DNA from: Erythrobasidium yunnanense
Taxonomy: Eukaryota > Basidiomycota > Cystobasidiomycetes > Erythrobasidiales > Erythrobasidiaceae
DNA: 64,000 nt
Direction of reading: 5' to 3'
Assembly: GCA_001600175.1 (NCBI GenBank)
Contig: BCJC01000003.1
Span: 2,232,001 to 2,296,000, forward strand
The position numbers and the translations under genes were made by a program. Numbering within the stretch: position 1 is the first letter of the stretch; the number at the start of each line of letters is the position of its first letter. Under the pieces are notes generated by a model. It made no database searches. It saw nothing but the letters and a program-made list of their open reading frames with translations, and was not told the origin of the DNA. This document shows positions 22,207-32,453 of this stretch, piece after piece.

Positions 22207-22725
22207 TCGGACGCAAACGACATCGAGAATTGGCAAAAGTATACACTGGTAGAATGCATCAACGAGACTCGCTACGGCAACATAACAGAGTTGTCCGATC
22301 CGACAGCTCTGTCTCCCCCCGCAAGAGTTGAGCAAACGTCATAATTTGTGCCAGCGCATGCTGTCTCCCAGTATTTGCATAGCACTAACGGCGTCAAGAA
22401 GGCCGATCATACACAAGACAGCACACGAAAATGGGCGAGATATCACGAAATATGGAGATCTGCAGGAAAAGGCTCAAGCTCGTGGCAAACTTCAGCACAT
22501 CGAGGAAAACAGATGTGTGGTTAGTCTTCTCACTCTCTGGCCGTTCGAAAGTTTGAGCTATGCCGATTGCTAGAAAGTACTGAGTGCTGACCGGAACACT
22601 TCCCACCAACCGGCTCTGTCTCGCGCAAGCACAGCTTGTTCAGCTTATGCTGCAGCACCTCCGAGACTGTCTCTGCTCTGCTAACACCAAACTTACAGCC
22701 TCTCTTTCACTCTTCATACTTCGTC
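22207..22725. other. Intergenic between GH32 and F-box genes
   Basis: About 520 bp holding the GH32 3' end and the promoter and leader of the F-box gene. Pyrimidine-rich stretches precede the ATG at 22726; nothing else is recognised. Confidence 0.5.
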
Positions 22726-24135
22726 ATGGCCGGCCATGCTTCTTTCAGCTTCACTCCTCGACGGAGTCTGCCCCAGCTTTTTCATGCCATACCAATCGAG
22801 ACTCAGCAAGACATACTCTCGCATCTCGATAGTCGTCCACATCTGCTGTCGCTCAGTCTGTCCTCTCGTCACCTCTATTCGTTATGCGCGGAACGACTCC
22901 ATCAAGAAGTTTCCTTTGATTGCTTGACGCCCGAGTCTGCCATTATCTCGTACAATGAGCATACAGCTCCTCTGCATGGTCGACTGTGCAAGAGACTGAA
23001 GCTGGCATTCAGTCTTGGGCCCCTCATCAGCCGCAAGGCAGATCAGTATCGGGGATCTCTGTTCTCAAAGGTTCTGCAACATGCAAAGCACAGCTTGACG
23101 CATCTAGAGATCAATACTGCAGGCTCAGATTTGCGTGATGTGGAAGAGACCTTGCAATCTGTCATTCACGGAGGCCTACAACAGCTACGATCTTTGACGC
23201 TGAAGATATGCGATCTACAAGAGCACGAGATACACACTCTTTCTACATTCTTCTATCATCTATCAAGGTCTTCCCAGCTCCTGCCAAACCCCCAGCATCT
23301 GTCACTGGAAGGCTATTGGATCTTGTCAAGCTCCGAGTATAGCTCAACGGCGGCTTTGGCGGCTAACATCAAGAGTACCCTCCAGAACTTACAAAGTCTG
23401 AGATCAGTGCAATTGGCGTATTTGACCGTATCGGCAGAAGACTTGCAAGAACTGCTCAGCGACGCCGGCTTGTCCAAGCTCACGTTGGATGAAATTGATG
23501 GCCTGGCACTGTTCCAGGCTATGGAGTTCCTGAGCGACTCGGCGCATCGAACAAGCCTCGAAGAATTGGACATTACGATCAATGCCACTTCAGACAACTC
23601 GACGCAAAGCAAAGCGAGCAATACAAACGTCATACTCGAAGGACTGAAGAAGCTTTCATTAGGCAGCACTCAGTACTATTCAATCACTCAAGACCCTGGA
23701 GCTGCTGTCCGACAGCTATATACATGGCTATGCACTGAACGGAAAGGTCACAAGGTATCTCTACCGAAGCTTACGACCTTGAATATCAAAGACGCGTTCT
23801 CGCATGACCTCAAGACCTCCGCGACTATCGCAAACGCAATAGCAGATGCTTCGGCCTCGTTCGTCACTCCCAATCTCCGGCATGTCAAGGCATCAGTCGA
23901 GAAGGCCAGCGACGTGAGTAGCCTAGCGGAGATCATACTCGGCGAGAGAGGTATACAGCTACACAAGCCGTTCTCAGCATCGAGCGTGTCGCCTGCCAGG
24001 GTGATCTACTATAATCGCAATGCAGCAAGGACGCGGGAACAGACGGTAGAGGAGCAGGAAGAAGCAGCTGCAGCGCTTGATGAGCTTATCAAGTGGAGTA
24101 TAGCCAGTAGCGGCCAGAGACCGAGAATCATATAA
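22726..24135 (+). CDS. F-box protein with leucine-rich repeats
   Basis: A single-exon protein of about 469 residues; the ATG at 22726 is the first in frame giving MAGHASFSFTPRRSLPQLFH. Residues about 15-55 form an F-box-like helix set (LPQLFHAIPIETQQDILSHL, then LLSLSLSSRHLYSLCAERLH), which would dock on Skp1 in an SCF ubiquitin ligase. The rest has leucine-spaced repeats such as LRSLTLKICDLQEHEIHTLS, LQSLRSVQLAYLTVSAEDLQ and LKKLSLGSTQYYS, consistent with a substrate-binding LRR fold. The C-terminus is charged and coiled (REQTVEEQEEAAAALDELIK). Substrate is unknown. It converges on the RRN11-like gene with 980 bp between. Confidence 0.75.
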   Translation: MAGHASFSFTPRRSLPQLFHAIPIETQQDILSHLDSRPHLLSLSLSSRHLYSLCAERLHQEVSFDCLTPESAIISYNEHTAPLHGRLCKRLKLAFSLGPLISRKADQYRGSLFSKVLQHAKHSLTHLEINTAGSDLRDVEETLQSVIHGGLQQLRSLTLKICDLQEHEIHTLSTFFYHLSRSSQLLPNPQHLSLEGYWILSSSEYSSTAALAANIKSTLQNLQSLRSVQLAYLTVSAEDLQELLSDAGLSKLTLDEIDGLALFQAMEFLSDSAHRTSLEELDITINATSDNSTQSKASNTNVILEGLKKLSLGSTQYYSITQDPGAAVRQLYTWLCTERKGHKVSLPKLTTLNIKDAFSHDLKTSATIANAIADASASFVTPNLRHVKASVEKASDVSSLAEIILGERGIQLHKPFSASSVSPARVIYYNRNAARTREQTVEEQEEAAAALDELIKWSIASSGQRPRII

Positions 24136-25115
24136 CCTTGTTTACTTCATTGTATTGCCAAGATCGATCTAGACGACATGTATGACAGGAATTGCAATGA
24201 AATGTACGTGGTAATACTATCTATCCAATCTCATCAGTCCCTAAAGACCAGTCTGATGCGATAGCGAAATTACCCGATTTTACTCAAATAGCATGCTCTA
24301 CGCCCCGTAATAATGGTGATTGTAGAGTGAATGTGGCATTAAGGCCGTCTCTCAAACACGATAAGGAATGAAGCGAATATGGGTTGGTAAGAAGAAGATG
24401 AGCGACCTCAAAGGGTTTGTGAGTTGTCTAGGGTTGAGGGAGATCGCGGGTCGGGCCTGCAAGAAAGATGACACTTGAGACGCAGTCAAACCGTGGAGTC
24501 AGGCAGTGGTGTAGGTCGTAGAATCTGATTGCCGAAGCCGCCAGAACCTGGATACAACATTTGCAGACAGATGATAAGCTTGAAAAAACCGGAGTCAAGC
24601 GGGATAGAGAATATGTACGAAAGGAGGAAGGAAAGTGTAGAGGAGGAAGGAATGTCTGCCCACTGGGTGATGCCCAGTTCCCGATCGCCTAGCGCGAGAA
24701 AGTGCGACCTTTTGTGTGCTATGTATGCCCGTCCTTCGTGTGAAGAGATGGGTCAATATTGGCCTAATAATGATCGCAAGGATCATTGTCATTTTGACCT
24801 TTCAGATAGTGAAGCAAGCCATGGAAAAGGATGCATCTCGAGCGAAAGGATGCGTGAAGCGACGCTCGACTCATGCAAACAAGGAGGCGCTTCACGGCAT
24901 CCTTTCTCGATGCTTCCTTACGGCCAAGAGCGATCTGAAAGGCTTCGAATGGGCCTGATTGGCGAGAGGGATGGAGACAGCAGAGGGGCAGGGGAGGGGT
25001 AGCGAAGTAGAAGGAACAGCAAAACAGTGGTGCAGAGGAAAAGGGACATGTCAATGAGAACCGGAGAGTAGACGAAAAGTCCTGAATGTTGCAGTGTGGA
25101 TTAAAGGTTGGACAG
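24136..25115. other. Convergent intergenic region with a long hairpin
   Basis: About 980 bp between two convergent genes. An open frame on the plus strand (24529-25002) lacks a usable ATG and any family signature. The main structure is the inverted repeat at 24825-24920, listed separately. Confidence 0.6.
24825..24920. repeat. Near-perfect inverted repeat (hairpin), arms of about 35 nt
   Basis: The left arm (24825-24861) contains GCGAAAGGATGCGTGAAGCG; the right arm (24888-24920) starts CGCTTCACGGCATCCTTTC. The arms pair over the whole length with one bulge near the loop and two small gaps further out. The loop is 26 nt (24862-24887). Outer arms also pair (GGATGCATCTCGAG against CTCGATGCTTCC). 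It could be a structured 3'-UTR or ncRNA element, or a small foldback insertion. No coding frame explains it. Confidence 0.7.
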
Positions 25116-26681
25116 TCAGTCTGACAACATTGCCCGCTCATCTCGTCTGTCGTCAGATTGCCGTTCGAGCGAGCCAAAGGTAGATCTAGAAAAGGGCGCA
25201 GCGTTCGATAGCGTGACATCGCCCTCATTGTCGTCCTCATCCTGGTCCTCGTTTTCTTCGTCTTGAACGTCTCGCGCATGAACAGATGAGGAGTTCGCAT
25301 TTGCAGAATGGATAGAGGAAGCAGTAGCCGCTGAGACGGATCTTGTCTTCCGCTTGTTCTTTGCCTTGGTCTTGCTGGCTTTTGAGGTAGGAGGAGCCTG
25401 GTGAATAATCCTCTCTGTAGGCTCGCGGCCATTCAGCTGGCCAAGAAAGTCTCTTAGCACCAATACCCTAGTAGTATCGATATAGGTGACACCTACCAAG
25501 TCCAACCACATCTCCGCCAGTTCCGACGAGAGCCGACTTGATCCAGACGCGCCATTGTCATCGTGTTCTTCCATTGCCATAGTACTGATCTCTATCGCTC
25601 TCTCGAAGTAACGCCTAGCGTCCATGATCATAGTTGGCGCATCTTGGACTAGCCTTTGCACAGTCTTGACAGAAGGCCGTTGCATGCTTTGAAATGGTAG
25701 AGCCGCTGGATTATCTTCACCTCCTACTGCTGTAGCGTGGTGTGATTGTGTTTGGCGGAACTTGCCCTTGCTGTTTCGCTTGCGGCTTGCAGAAGGTGCA
25801 GCAGAGTTTTCGTTGTCAGAGGATGCGGAGGACGAGGACGAAGACGAGTTAGACGACGACGACGAGGATGCACTGGAGTGTCTTCTCTTCTTGTTGTTAG
25901 ACGAGACTGGCTGGGTCTTGTTTATATCCTGCGAAATTTGCTGGTGGGCTTCAATCTGAGCGAGCGAGACAGCGAGCATCCCTGCGTATTCGTGCAAACC
26001 TGCATCATCTCGGTAAGGGTATGTATTGAGGTATCTGCAATTTCAGTCAGTTGCGTTGTTTTGCGCGGTTGCCGCAAGGAAAAGAGACGAGACTAACAGG
26101 TCGAGTTCGCTCAAGGCTTGCTGGTAGCGCTGATGCTGGATGAGGAGGAGAACCAGCTGGAGGAGTACGGCGATGGGCTGCGTAACATAATACATACAAT
26201 CAGTCAACGTACATCTACTTTGAAAGCGTTAAGTTGGACCCACCTCGCGCGTCGCTGCTCTGGCTGTTGCTGGGCGCGAATGGACAGCGTGACATTCACG
26301 CAGATATTTGATCTGAGCATCCAGAAGATCATTACCATCCTCTACATTGACCATGGCTATTCCCGTCCTCCAGTTTGTCGCCCAGTCAAACTCGCTGAAT
26401 CGCACCAGCAGGCTGTACGCGCGTTTGGCTTGCTGTATCTCATTGCGCTGTACGCTCAGCTGCCAGATATCGTATAATCGCCGAAAATGCGCTTTCCTGG
26501 TGCTGGATCCAGCTGAGATGCTGAGCTGCTGGTCCGACGATGATGCAGACGCAGCTGAGCCTCTTCCTACAGTGTCTGGTCTGAAGACTGGGTTGTAACT
26601 GGCGATGAAAGGGATGTCCGACATTTCATGCCATCCGAAGAGTATTGCGATATCATCATGATACAACAAGCATCGACACAT
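25116..26681 (-). CDS. Rrn11-like RNA polymerase I core factor subunit
   Basis: Rrn11 is part of core factor, which recruits Pol I to rDNA promoters. The N-terminal ATG is at 26681 or, more likely, 26624 (MSDIPFIASYNPVFRPDTVG). The conserved Rrn11 segment is RRLYDIWQLSVQRNEIQQAK and AYSLLVRFSEFDWATNWRTG (26350-26500), a TPR-like helical repeat. Short exons near 26000-26200 encode a further helix and YLNTYPYRDDAGLHEYAGML, which matches the family's second block. The long final exon (25116-25997) is disordered: a poly-Ser stretch (25790-25870), basic NKKRRH and KTKAKNKRKTRS motifs, and an acidic DEENEDQDEDDNEGD run. Call rests on the helical blocks; the Ser/acid-rich tail is not part of yeast Rrn11. 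Confidence 0.65.
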
Positions 26682-26744
26682 AGCCTCCGCCCAACTGACA
26701 GATGTAGAGGGACCAATAAGTACTTCGGTATGCAGCAGACAGAA

Positions 26745-27736
26745 CTAGGCACTCGAAACCACTCGCTTTAGCGTTGCTGGATCGGTATGGCTTCGCGAGT
26801 TGGGCATTCTAGATTGAGCATCGCGTCAGAGCACGTATGTTGTCGGGGTATGTGAACACCTTACTTTCGTGCAAATATGCAAGTAGTCTTGCCCGTCTCG
26901 TCTGTGTCATCAGGAAATAAGCGGGCTGCGATTATGGAATACTTTGGCGAGAGAGACTTGCCTGTCTTGAAGACATAGTCGCCGCCGAGCTGTGAGAGAT
27001 ATATCAGCTAGATTGCCTCATTGTAGGTTTTGTATAGCTCACCTGCTTGAAATCGCCTCCGGTCGAAAAGGTGCCCTTTTTGACGAAGGTCTATATGCAC
27101 GAAAAGCTGGATCAGACATCAGTATGAGCAGTGATGCATGATTCTCACTTGGAGGGCCAGCATTGTGTCGCCGAGTACACCGCGATTCGAATAAGTAGGC
27201 TCAGGTGTGCTCGGGTTGCTCATCCTGTGGTGAGTGACGCGCCGAATTAGCATGCACTTACATGTACCTATGACTCTTCTCACTTCATGCTACCCAAATC
27301 TAGCTTCTTGAATAGATCTCTCTCCGGGTCAGTATAGATCGTGAAAGGGCACTTCGTCATCTGCCGAGTAAATCAGCCTGGACAGGGTGTAAATAGGTCT
27401 GTCGAGTTACCTCAGCATAGTCATCGATATGCTTGTGATCGCCATTCCCGACGATTACAATACCCGCATTGGCCTTTGCCAATTCATCTAGCGAGATCTG
27501 CTCGCTCAGCGCTTGTACGAAGGACATGCAGGCGCCGCAGCTTTGAGATCACTTTAGCTACGCTTAATCGGAGCATAGTTGATATGCGGCTACCTGAAAT
27601 GCCTGATGAGAGTTAGTATGACGACTGAATTTGGGCGAAAGAGGGTGGAGAGGAAAACGCTTTCGCCGGTGGATGAAACGACATTGGAGGATGTGAAGAG
27701 GGATATGTCAGGCTTGTCAGTATCGGATTGATCCAT
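26745..27736 (-). CDS. AhpC/TSA-type thioredoxin-fold protein (PRXL2/AAED1-like)
   Basis: A peroxiredoxin-like protein with a thioredoxin fold. The ATG at 27736 starts MDQSDTDKPDISLFTSSNVV. Exon 1 ends ..LIRHFS across an intron and resumes CGACMSFVQALSEQISLDEL, so a CxxC motif follows the RHF strand as in fungal AAED1-type proteins. Next come ANAGIVIVGNGDHKHIDDYA, then an exon with CPFTIYTDPERDLFKKLDLG, an exon with NRGVLGDTMLALQTFVKKGT and GGDFKQLGGDYVFKTG, and a last exon reading MPNSRSHTDPATLKRVVSSA with stop at 26745-26747. The C-terminal RMxNxRxHT pattern is typical of this group. About five introns. It is likely redox-active, but the substrate is unknown. Confidence 0.78.
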
Positions 27737-28080
27737 GATTAGCTCGAGTTGGTGGGGATGCAAAAGATGACGGCGGCTCTTCTTTGTACTCGCTTGCAGC
27801 TTATTTGGCGCGCGCGCCTGGGAAGCTAGCTTGCAGAAACTGCTTGCTATCTGTCTTTCGTCAACTTCTGCCAAAATCGTTTGCGCGACCCAGTCTCACG
27901 TGGGATTCGTTTTGAACAGAAGCTGACACCTCGAAGAGCGATCCATTGGCGACTCGCGGCACATCGTGCGCAGGCAGACAGAACAGTGTCGCTATACAGA
28001 CCCTGATGCTGTACTGGGCCCCGCACTCTGGGAGCTGTCTGGTACGTGACAGTGGCTCCAGCTTTGTCAATCCGGCAACC
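27737..28080. promoter_or_regulatory. Divergent promoter region
   Basis: A 344-bp gap between the divergent starts of the thioredoxin-fold gene (27736, minus) and the kinase-like gene (28081, plus). It should hold both promoters; no specific factor site is claimed. The plus-strand frame stays open upstream to about 27946 without a better-supported start. Confidence 0.45.
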
Positions 28081-29218
28081 ATGGCGAACATTGTCCTCCA
28101 ATTTGAGAAGGACATGGAAGAGCGACAGGAACGTAACCCAGAGCTCTGGAAGGGAGATATAATCCACATAAGCCAGGCAAAGCAGTTGACCTTTCCAGAC
28201 GACTTCACGTTGCACTGTGCAGCTGATTCCGGCAAGACGGCCTCTGCCAAATCGATACCACCTACCTACTCCCCTCGTCCCAATCGTCTTTCGCTGCACG
28301 ACCTGACAGATGCAAGCTTAGGAGACTTGACTCTGTTGGCCGGCGGATGCGGTCGACTCGCCCAAACCTACTTGTGCAGGATGGTTCACAGCGATTATTC
28401 GCTTGTCCTGAAGCTGTTTCAACAAGAGTACATGCCATATCCGACTACAGAACTGGGCTGGACTGCAACCAGTCTCGAAGAGATCTACATCGAATGGCCA
28501 CTTGCCGGGTGAGTAGTGTTGCTGGAGATCTGGGAACATACTCATGTTCTCAAGCTAGGAGCCTGTACACCACTGAAGCACTTGCATATGAGCGGCTGCG
28601 TGGCTATCAAGGCACCCGCTTGCCATACTCGTACGGCTTTTATCGCGTGCGCTTTGCTGCATACGTCTCTTTGACATCTGAGCTGACAACAGATGTCAGG
28701 TTACTCTGCCTTCCGGTGACGTTACCGTAGGCCATCTATTGGAGTACATCGACTGTGATATGCCCAGCGAGTTGTCTAATACCCAAAGTATTGACTGGGT
28801 TGACTGGGTGAGCTGAATTTGTGTTGGCTGGGCCCAATGCTATCCGCTGATCATCAGCGCATCCTGCGGCTGCTATGTGGGCTTTCCCCATCAGACTAAA
28901 GCGTTGATCGACTGCCTACTGGACTTCAGAAAGTACGGAGTCGCTCATAGCGATATCGGGGAGCGCAATATCCGCGCCTTCCGAAACGATAGGACCAATA
29001 CCTGGAAATTTGTGGTCATTGACTGGAGCTCTTCTACATTCGAATGGGAAGATGACTTCGGCTTTGTGGATTGGCATATGATGTCTTCCCTCGTCAACGA
29101 AATAAGGCATCTGGCTGTACGAGATTCTCCTGGAGATCCGGCCCGTTGGCTTTCTCAAGAAGGAAGAACATTCAGGAATCTGCTACTGGACCAGTCTCGC
29201 TACGGAGATTTCGCTTAG
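28081..29218 (+). CDS. Protein-kinase-like protein with HSD catalytic motif
   Basis: A fungal kinase-like fold. The ATG at 28081 starts MANIVLQFEKDMEERQERNP. Exon 1 includes LTLLAGGCGRLAQTYLCRMV and SDYSLVLKLFQQ, a glycine-loop-like strand and a candidate ATP-binding Lys. Introns at about 28509-28558, 28646-28697 and 28809-28896 keep frame, giving LYTTEALAYERLRGYQGTRL, VTLPSGDVTVGHLLEYIDCD and then TKALIDCLLDFRKYGVAHSD-IGERNIRA. The catalytic loop is HSDxxxxN instead of HRDxxxxN; the metal-binding Asp may be in FVVIDWSS in place of DFG. The last intron must end at the CAG before ACTAAAGCG, since an earlier acceptor hits a stop. A decayed copy of the last exon follows at once. Function and substrate unknown. 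Confidence 0.65.
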
Positions 29219-29535
29219 TCGCCAAGCTGTCCAGAGCTATCGCATACCTCTGGACGCGTCTGCAGACCTTTTGGCAGGAGGCCTCTCTGATCCCGGTCGA
29301 GACCATATGTCACTTGGACGAGGCTTCGGCAAACTTCGAATGGAAGGAGGATTTCGGCTCTTAAGACTGGCACAATGTTCCTAGTCTAGCTCTTGACCTG
29401 AAACATCTGGCTATATGCGATTCTGCAGACGAACTTGAACGTTGGCTGCGAGCAGTGGGACGCGACAAGCGGGCATTGCTGCTTGATATGTCGCGTCACC
29501 CAGGTCACATCGGTGTTGACGAAATGCTCAGATAG
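29219..29535 (+). pseudogene. Decayed tandem copy of the kinase-like gene's last exon
   Basis: Translation of this stretch gives NFEWKEDFGS, a TAA at 29362-29364, then DWHNVPSLALDLKHLAICDS and ELERWLRAVGRDKRALLLDM. This lines up block by block with the functional exon just upstream: TFEWEDDFGFVDWHMMSSLV, NEIRHLAVRDSPGDPARWLS and FRNLLLDQSRYGD. It reads on to a stop at 29533-29535. There is no start or kinase N-lobe of its own. It is a partial tandem duplication that has lost coding potential. Confidence 0.7.
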
Positions 29536-29655
29536 ACTGGTTTTAATGCGACGTAGGGCAAATAAATTGGAACATCAAGAAGCTTTGTAAGGCACAGTAA
29601 TTCATTCACAGGGCAATTTTCTTATGTAGGTCTGGTACATGATAACGTCCTCCTT

Positions 29656-30481
29656 CTACGAAGAAGTGTTTAGCTCAGATGTCCATAAAGACCATGGACG
29701 CTCCACCTGTCCTGCATTTGCCAAAGTTGCGCTAGCGGCTTCTTCTTTACTGAGGAAGGCAATACCTGTACAGTCTCCGTTGCATAGCTGCATAGCTTGA
29801 TACTGGATCTCCGCATTCTTCAGGCAGTATATCGCTCTGAAGACGACGCTCTTTAGATTGGCAGCAACAATTGTTGCACCATGACCTCGCATGAGCACCA
29901 AAGGCTGATCTGACGCTGCGTCTCCTGTTGCACGTATCTTGTCGGCCATCGCTTGACCTTGCTCTATGCTAGTCACCAGCATATTGGTTTCCGCGCCAAA
30001 CTTGTCGGCTATGTCGAAGATCGGGGCAGCTTCTGATCCTAAGAACGATGCCATATGGTATACGGCTTTGAAAGGCGCTCTTTCCTGTCCAACCAGGCCG
30101 AACGGTAGAATCTGGGGCGCGTGAAAGTGGACCACAGCGTTGACTTCGGGGTGTCCTTGGTAGATAGCTGCGTGGCTGCAGTTGACTTCACGTAAGACAT
30201 ACAGCTGCAGGGTGAAGTGAATCGACCGACAGTACGCGTTCAAGAAAGCCTCGCGGAGCATCTGTTCTGATTGCAGACGCATCTGCAACGTGATATTCCA
30301 GAACATCCGTTGACGTGACTAGTGCAGGAGGCATGTTTCTCGACATGAGGAAAGTATCTTTGTTGTCAGGATGCCTTGACGAGACGTGTCCATAGGCATC
30401 GACAACGCCATTATGAGCCAGAATCTTCGAAGCTAAAGCCAGCTCATCCAGAACGTTATGTAAAGTTGACAGATCTGACAT
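29656..30481 (-). CDS. Class II aldolase/adducin-domain protein
   Basis: A metal-dependent aldolase or decarboxylase fold of the fuculose-phosphate aldolase type. The ATG at 30481 starts MSDLSTLHNVLDELALASKI, then LAHNGVVDAYGHVSSRHPDN, the usual N-terminal signature. Exon 1 ends LERVL and, after a 55-nt intron (gtcggt..ctgcag), joins HAAIYQGHPEVNAVVHFHAP, where the HxH pair binds the metal. RGHGATIVAANLKSVVFRAI supplies the third His motif. It stops at 29656. Members of this family next to dihydroxyphthalate-decarboxylase-like and MFS genes, as here, take part in aromatic or sugar-acid breakdown. Exact reaction unknown. Confidence 0.82.
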
Positions 30482-30859
30482 CTCGAGGTGTGCTAGAACC
30501 GCTATATGAGAGAGTCGATTGCGTCCGGTTGGTGAGTTGGCGAACAGCCGAAGGTCAAGGGAAGATCAGAGGTTTCTGTTTGATGCATCGGACCGCAACT
30601 CTTAAGTTTATATCTACCTCTCATGGTGCGTCCGGCTATCCGCTGCCGCTTGCGGTTTATACATAGATTCTTGCAGATCTCGTCCGGAAGGGCATCCGAG
30701 GGGATTCAAGCCCGACTATAGCGACAATTCATCATGAGGAACGGCAACTCGACGATCCCCTGTATTGAGCAGTGTTACTACCATATCACGGCGCTATCTG
30801 CAAGCATATCACAACGAATGATGCCTGAAACTGTCTGCTAGCCGGCAACGAAGAGCAAC
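30482..30859. other. Intergenic, aldolase promoter
   Basis: A 378-bp gap between two minus-strand genes, holding the aldolase upstream region. No repeat or extra gene is seen. Confidence 0.5.
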
Positions 30860-32204
30860 CTAAATCACGAAGGATTCGCTCGCACTTGAAGCAAAGATCT
30901 GCACGACATACAGACATACATGAGCTATAGAAGACTGGCTATGCGAACAGGAACTCACCTCTTCCGGCCGCCAGAGCTTTCGGGCTAAGTGTTGGTTGTG
31001 CGAATATTCAAGGAACTTCTCAACAGTGTGATAGTTCTCTTTCAGCCCGTCTTGCCACCACCTGTCGCTTCCGAAGGCTCTGTGTTATTCTCGTAGTTAG
31101 TTTCGTACATCTGCTAAGCGGCTTATTGACGCACTTCTTCGTTTCGAGTACATGGTCTTCCAGCCACGGAAGTATGTATCGAAGTGCACCACGCTCTGTG
31201 ATAGCCTCGTACGCGTACTCCATTGCCTCCTCGAAGGCCTTGGTAATGGATCGCGCAAGCCAGGGATGCTGTTTCAGCAGCGATCGCTTGATCACGGTTA
31301 CATGCATTATTGGGTGGATGCCAGTCTTCTTTAGATACTCCATCTCGACTTGCTTAAAATTCGGAAATAGGAAGTCGACATTCTCGGAGGTACCGAGAGA
31401 CGATGGCTTTGTACTATAGTTTACGTTAGCGGCATTGCTCAAAGCCTAGAAGGAGTAAGAGCTCTCACGCGCTGAAAAGAACATCGATCTCGCCATCTGC
31501 TAACATCTGAGAGAGGCATTGTCCAGGTTTGATGGCTTGAACTTCGAACGGAAGGTCGACCTTCAACTTCTCCTTTCTAACTACAGTACTAGGCTCTACC
31601 GCGCCTGTATACCATGTACCGAAATCTTCAGGCTTAACACCGTAATGTTCAGCTATGATGCCTCTCTGCCATACCGGAGCTGTCATTTGCCATTCTGGAC
31701 ACGCAGCGCGCTTGCCGCGTAAATCTTCCGGCTTGGTGATACCGGCTTTCTTGCTAACATAGATGCTTTGGTGTCTGAAGAAACGAGATGGAAAGATGGG
31801 GAGGGCAATGAAAGGGGGATCATCGCTGTTTAGAGTGAGGACGTAGGAAGACAAGCTGAGTTCGGAGATGTCGAACTCTGAGATGACAGATGGATATGTC
31901 AGATTGTGTATACATGCGGGATGTATGGGAACCGGACCTTGGTGTCGAAGCTGTCTGAAAAAGGTCTCTTCCACGCTGTTGCAATTCAGAGGGGATAAGT
32001 AAAGCTCATTGACAGAGAAGAATAACCTTACCGAAGATTCAAGAAATTGAGGTCGACCCCTTCAATATTGACTCTACCGTCTTGAATCGCTTTTGCACGG
32101 CTGTCAACAAGAATGAGTATCTTCAAACATACGCTTGGACTGCCCAAGGGGAACCAAGCTTACTCGTAGTCCCACATGGCCATCGAGAGCTGCAAGGGCG
32201 CCAT
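30860..32204 (-). CDS. 4,5-dihydroxyphthalate decarboxylase-like protein (PBP2/NMT1 fold)
   Basis: Similar to bacterial 4,5-dihydroxyphthalate decarboxylases, which have a periplasmic-binding-protein fold. The ATG at 32204 starts MAPLQLSMAMWDY. Short introns lead to DRAKAIQDGRVNIEGVDLNF-LNLR, then VEETFFRQLRHQGPVPIHPA. The core has FDISELSLSSYVLTL, IALPIFPSRFFRHQSIYVSK, AGITKPEDLRGKRAACPEWQ and MTAPVWQRGIIAEHYGVKPE, the diagnostic blocks of this group. Later exons give FLFPNFKQVEMEYLKKTGIH, PIMHVTVIKRSLLKQHPWLA and AFGSDRWWQDGLKENYHTVE, ending IFASSASESFVI with a stop at 30860-30862. Six introns show it is established in a eukaryotic genome even if the family is mainly bacterial. It is divergent from the MFS gene with 249 bp between. 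No signal peptide is seen. Confidence 0.82.
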
Positions 32205-32453
32205 GGCTGATTCACTTAAACTGGAGTTCTGGACGTTGAGAAGCTGAACAGAAGAGAACTTGTCGTATCAAGAGAAGGAAGAGCGGCATAGCTGCCGGGT
32301 TATTTGCCTCTATTGATAGAGACGGTGGTTTCCTCGTGCCCGGAAGCTCATCCGAACCCTCTCTGGAGATGCAGCCGGGGGCCTATATCTCCCACTCCTT
32401 TCCGTTTCATTGTCCTTACATCTCTCTTTCCTTAAATTTCGTTACTGGCCAAC
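32205..32453. promoter_or_regulatory. Divergent promoter of the decarboxylase-like and MFS genes
   Basis: A 249-bp stretch separates the two start codons. Shared control of an enzyme and its transporter is a common layout for fungal catabolic genes. A pyrimidine-rich run (32390-32440) precedes the MFS ATG. No specific binding site is claimed. Confidence 0.5.

Noticed and set aside
24529-25002. 157-codon plus-strand frame around the hairpin
   Set aside because: Starts with TTG, has no conserved motif, and covers both arms of the inverted repeat.
28809-28896. Frameshift in the kinase-like gene
   Set aside because: Using the acceptor before ACTAAAGCG instead of the earlier CAG keeps the frame, so the gene need not be broken.
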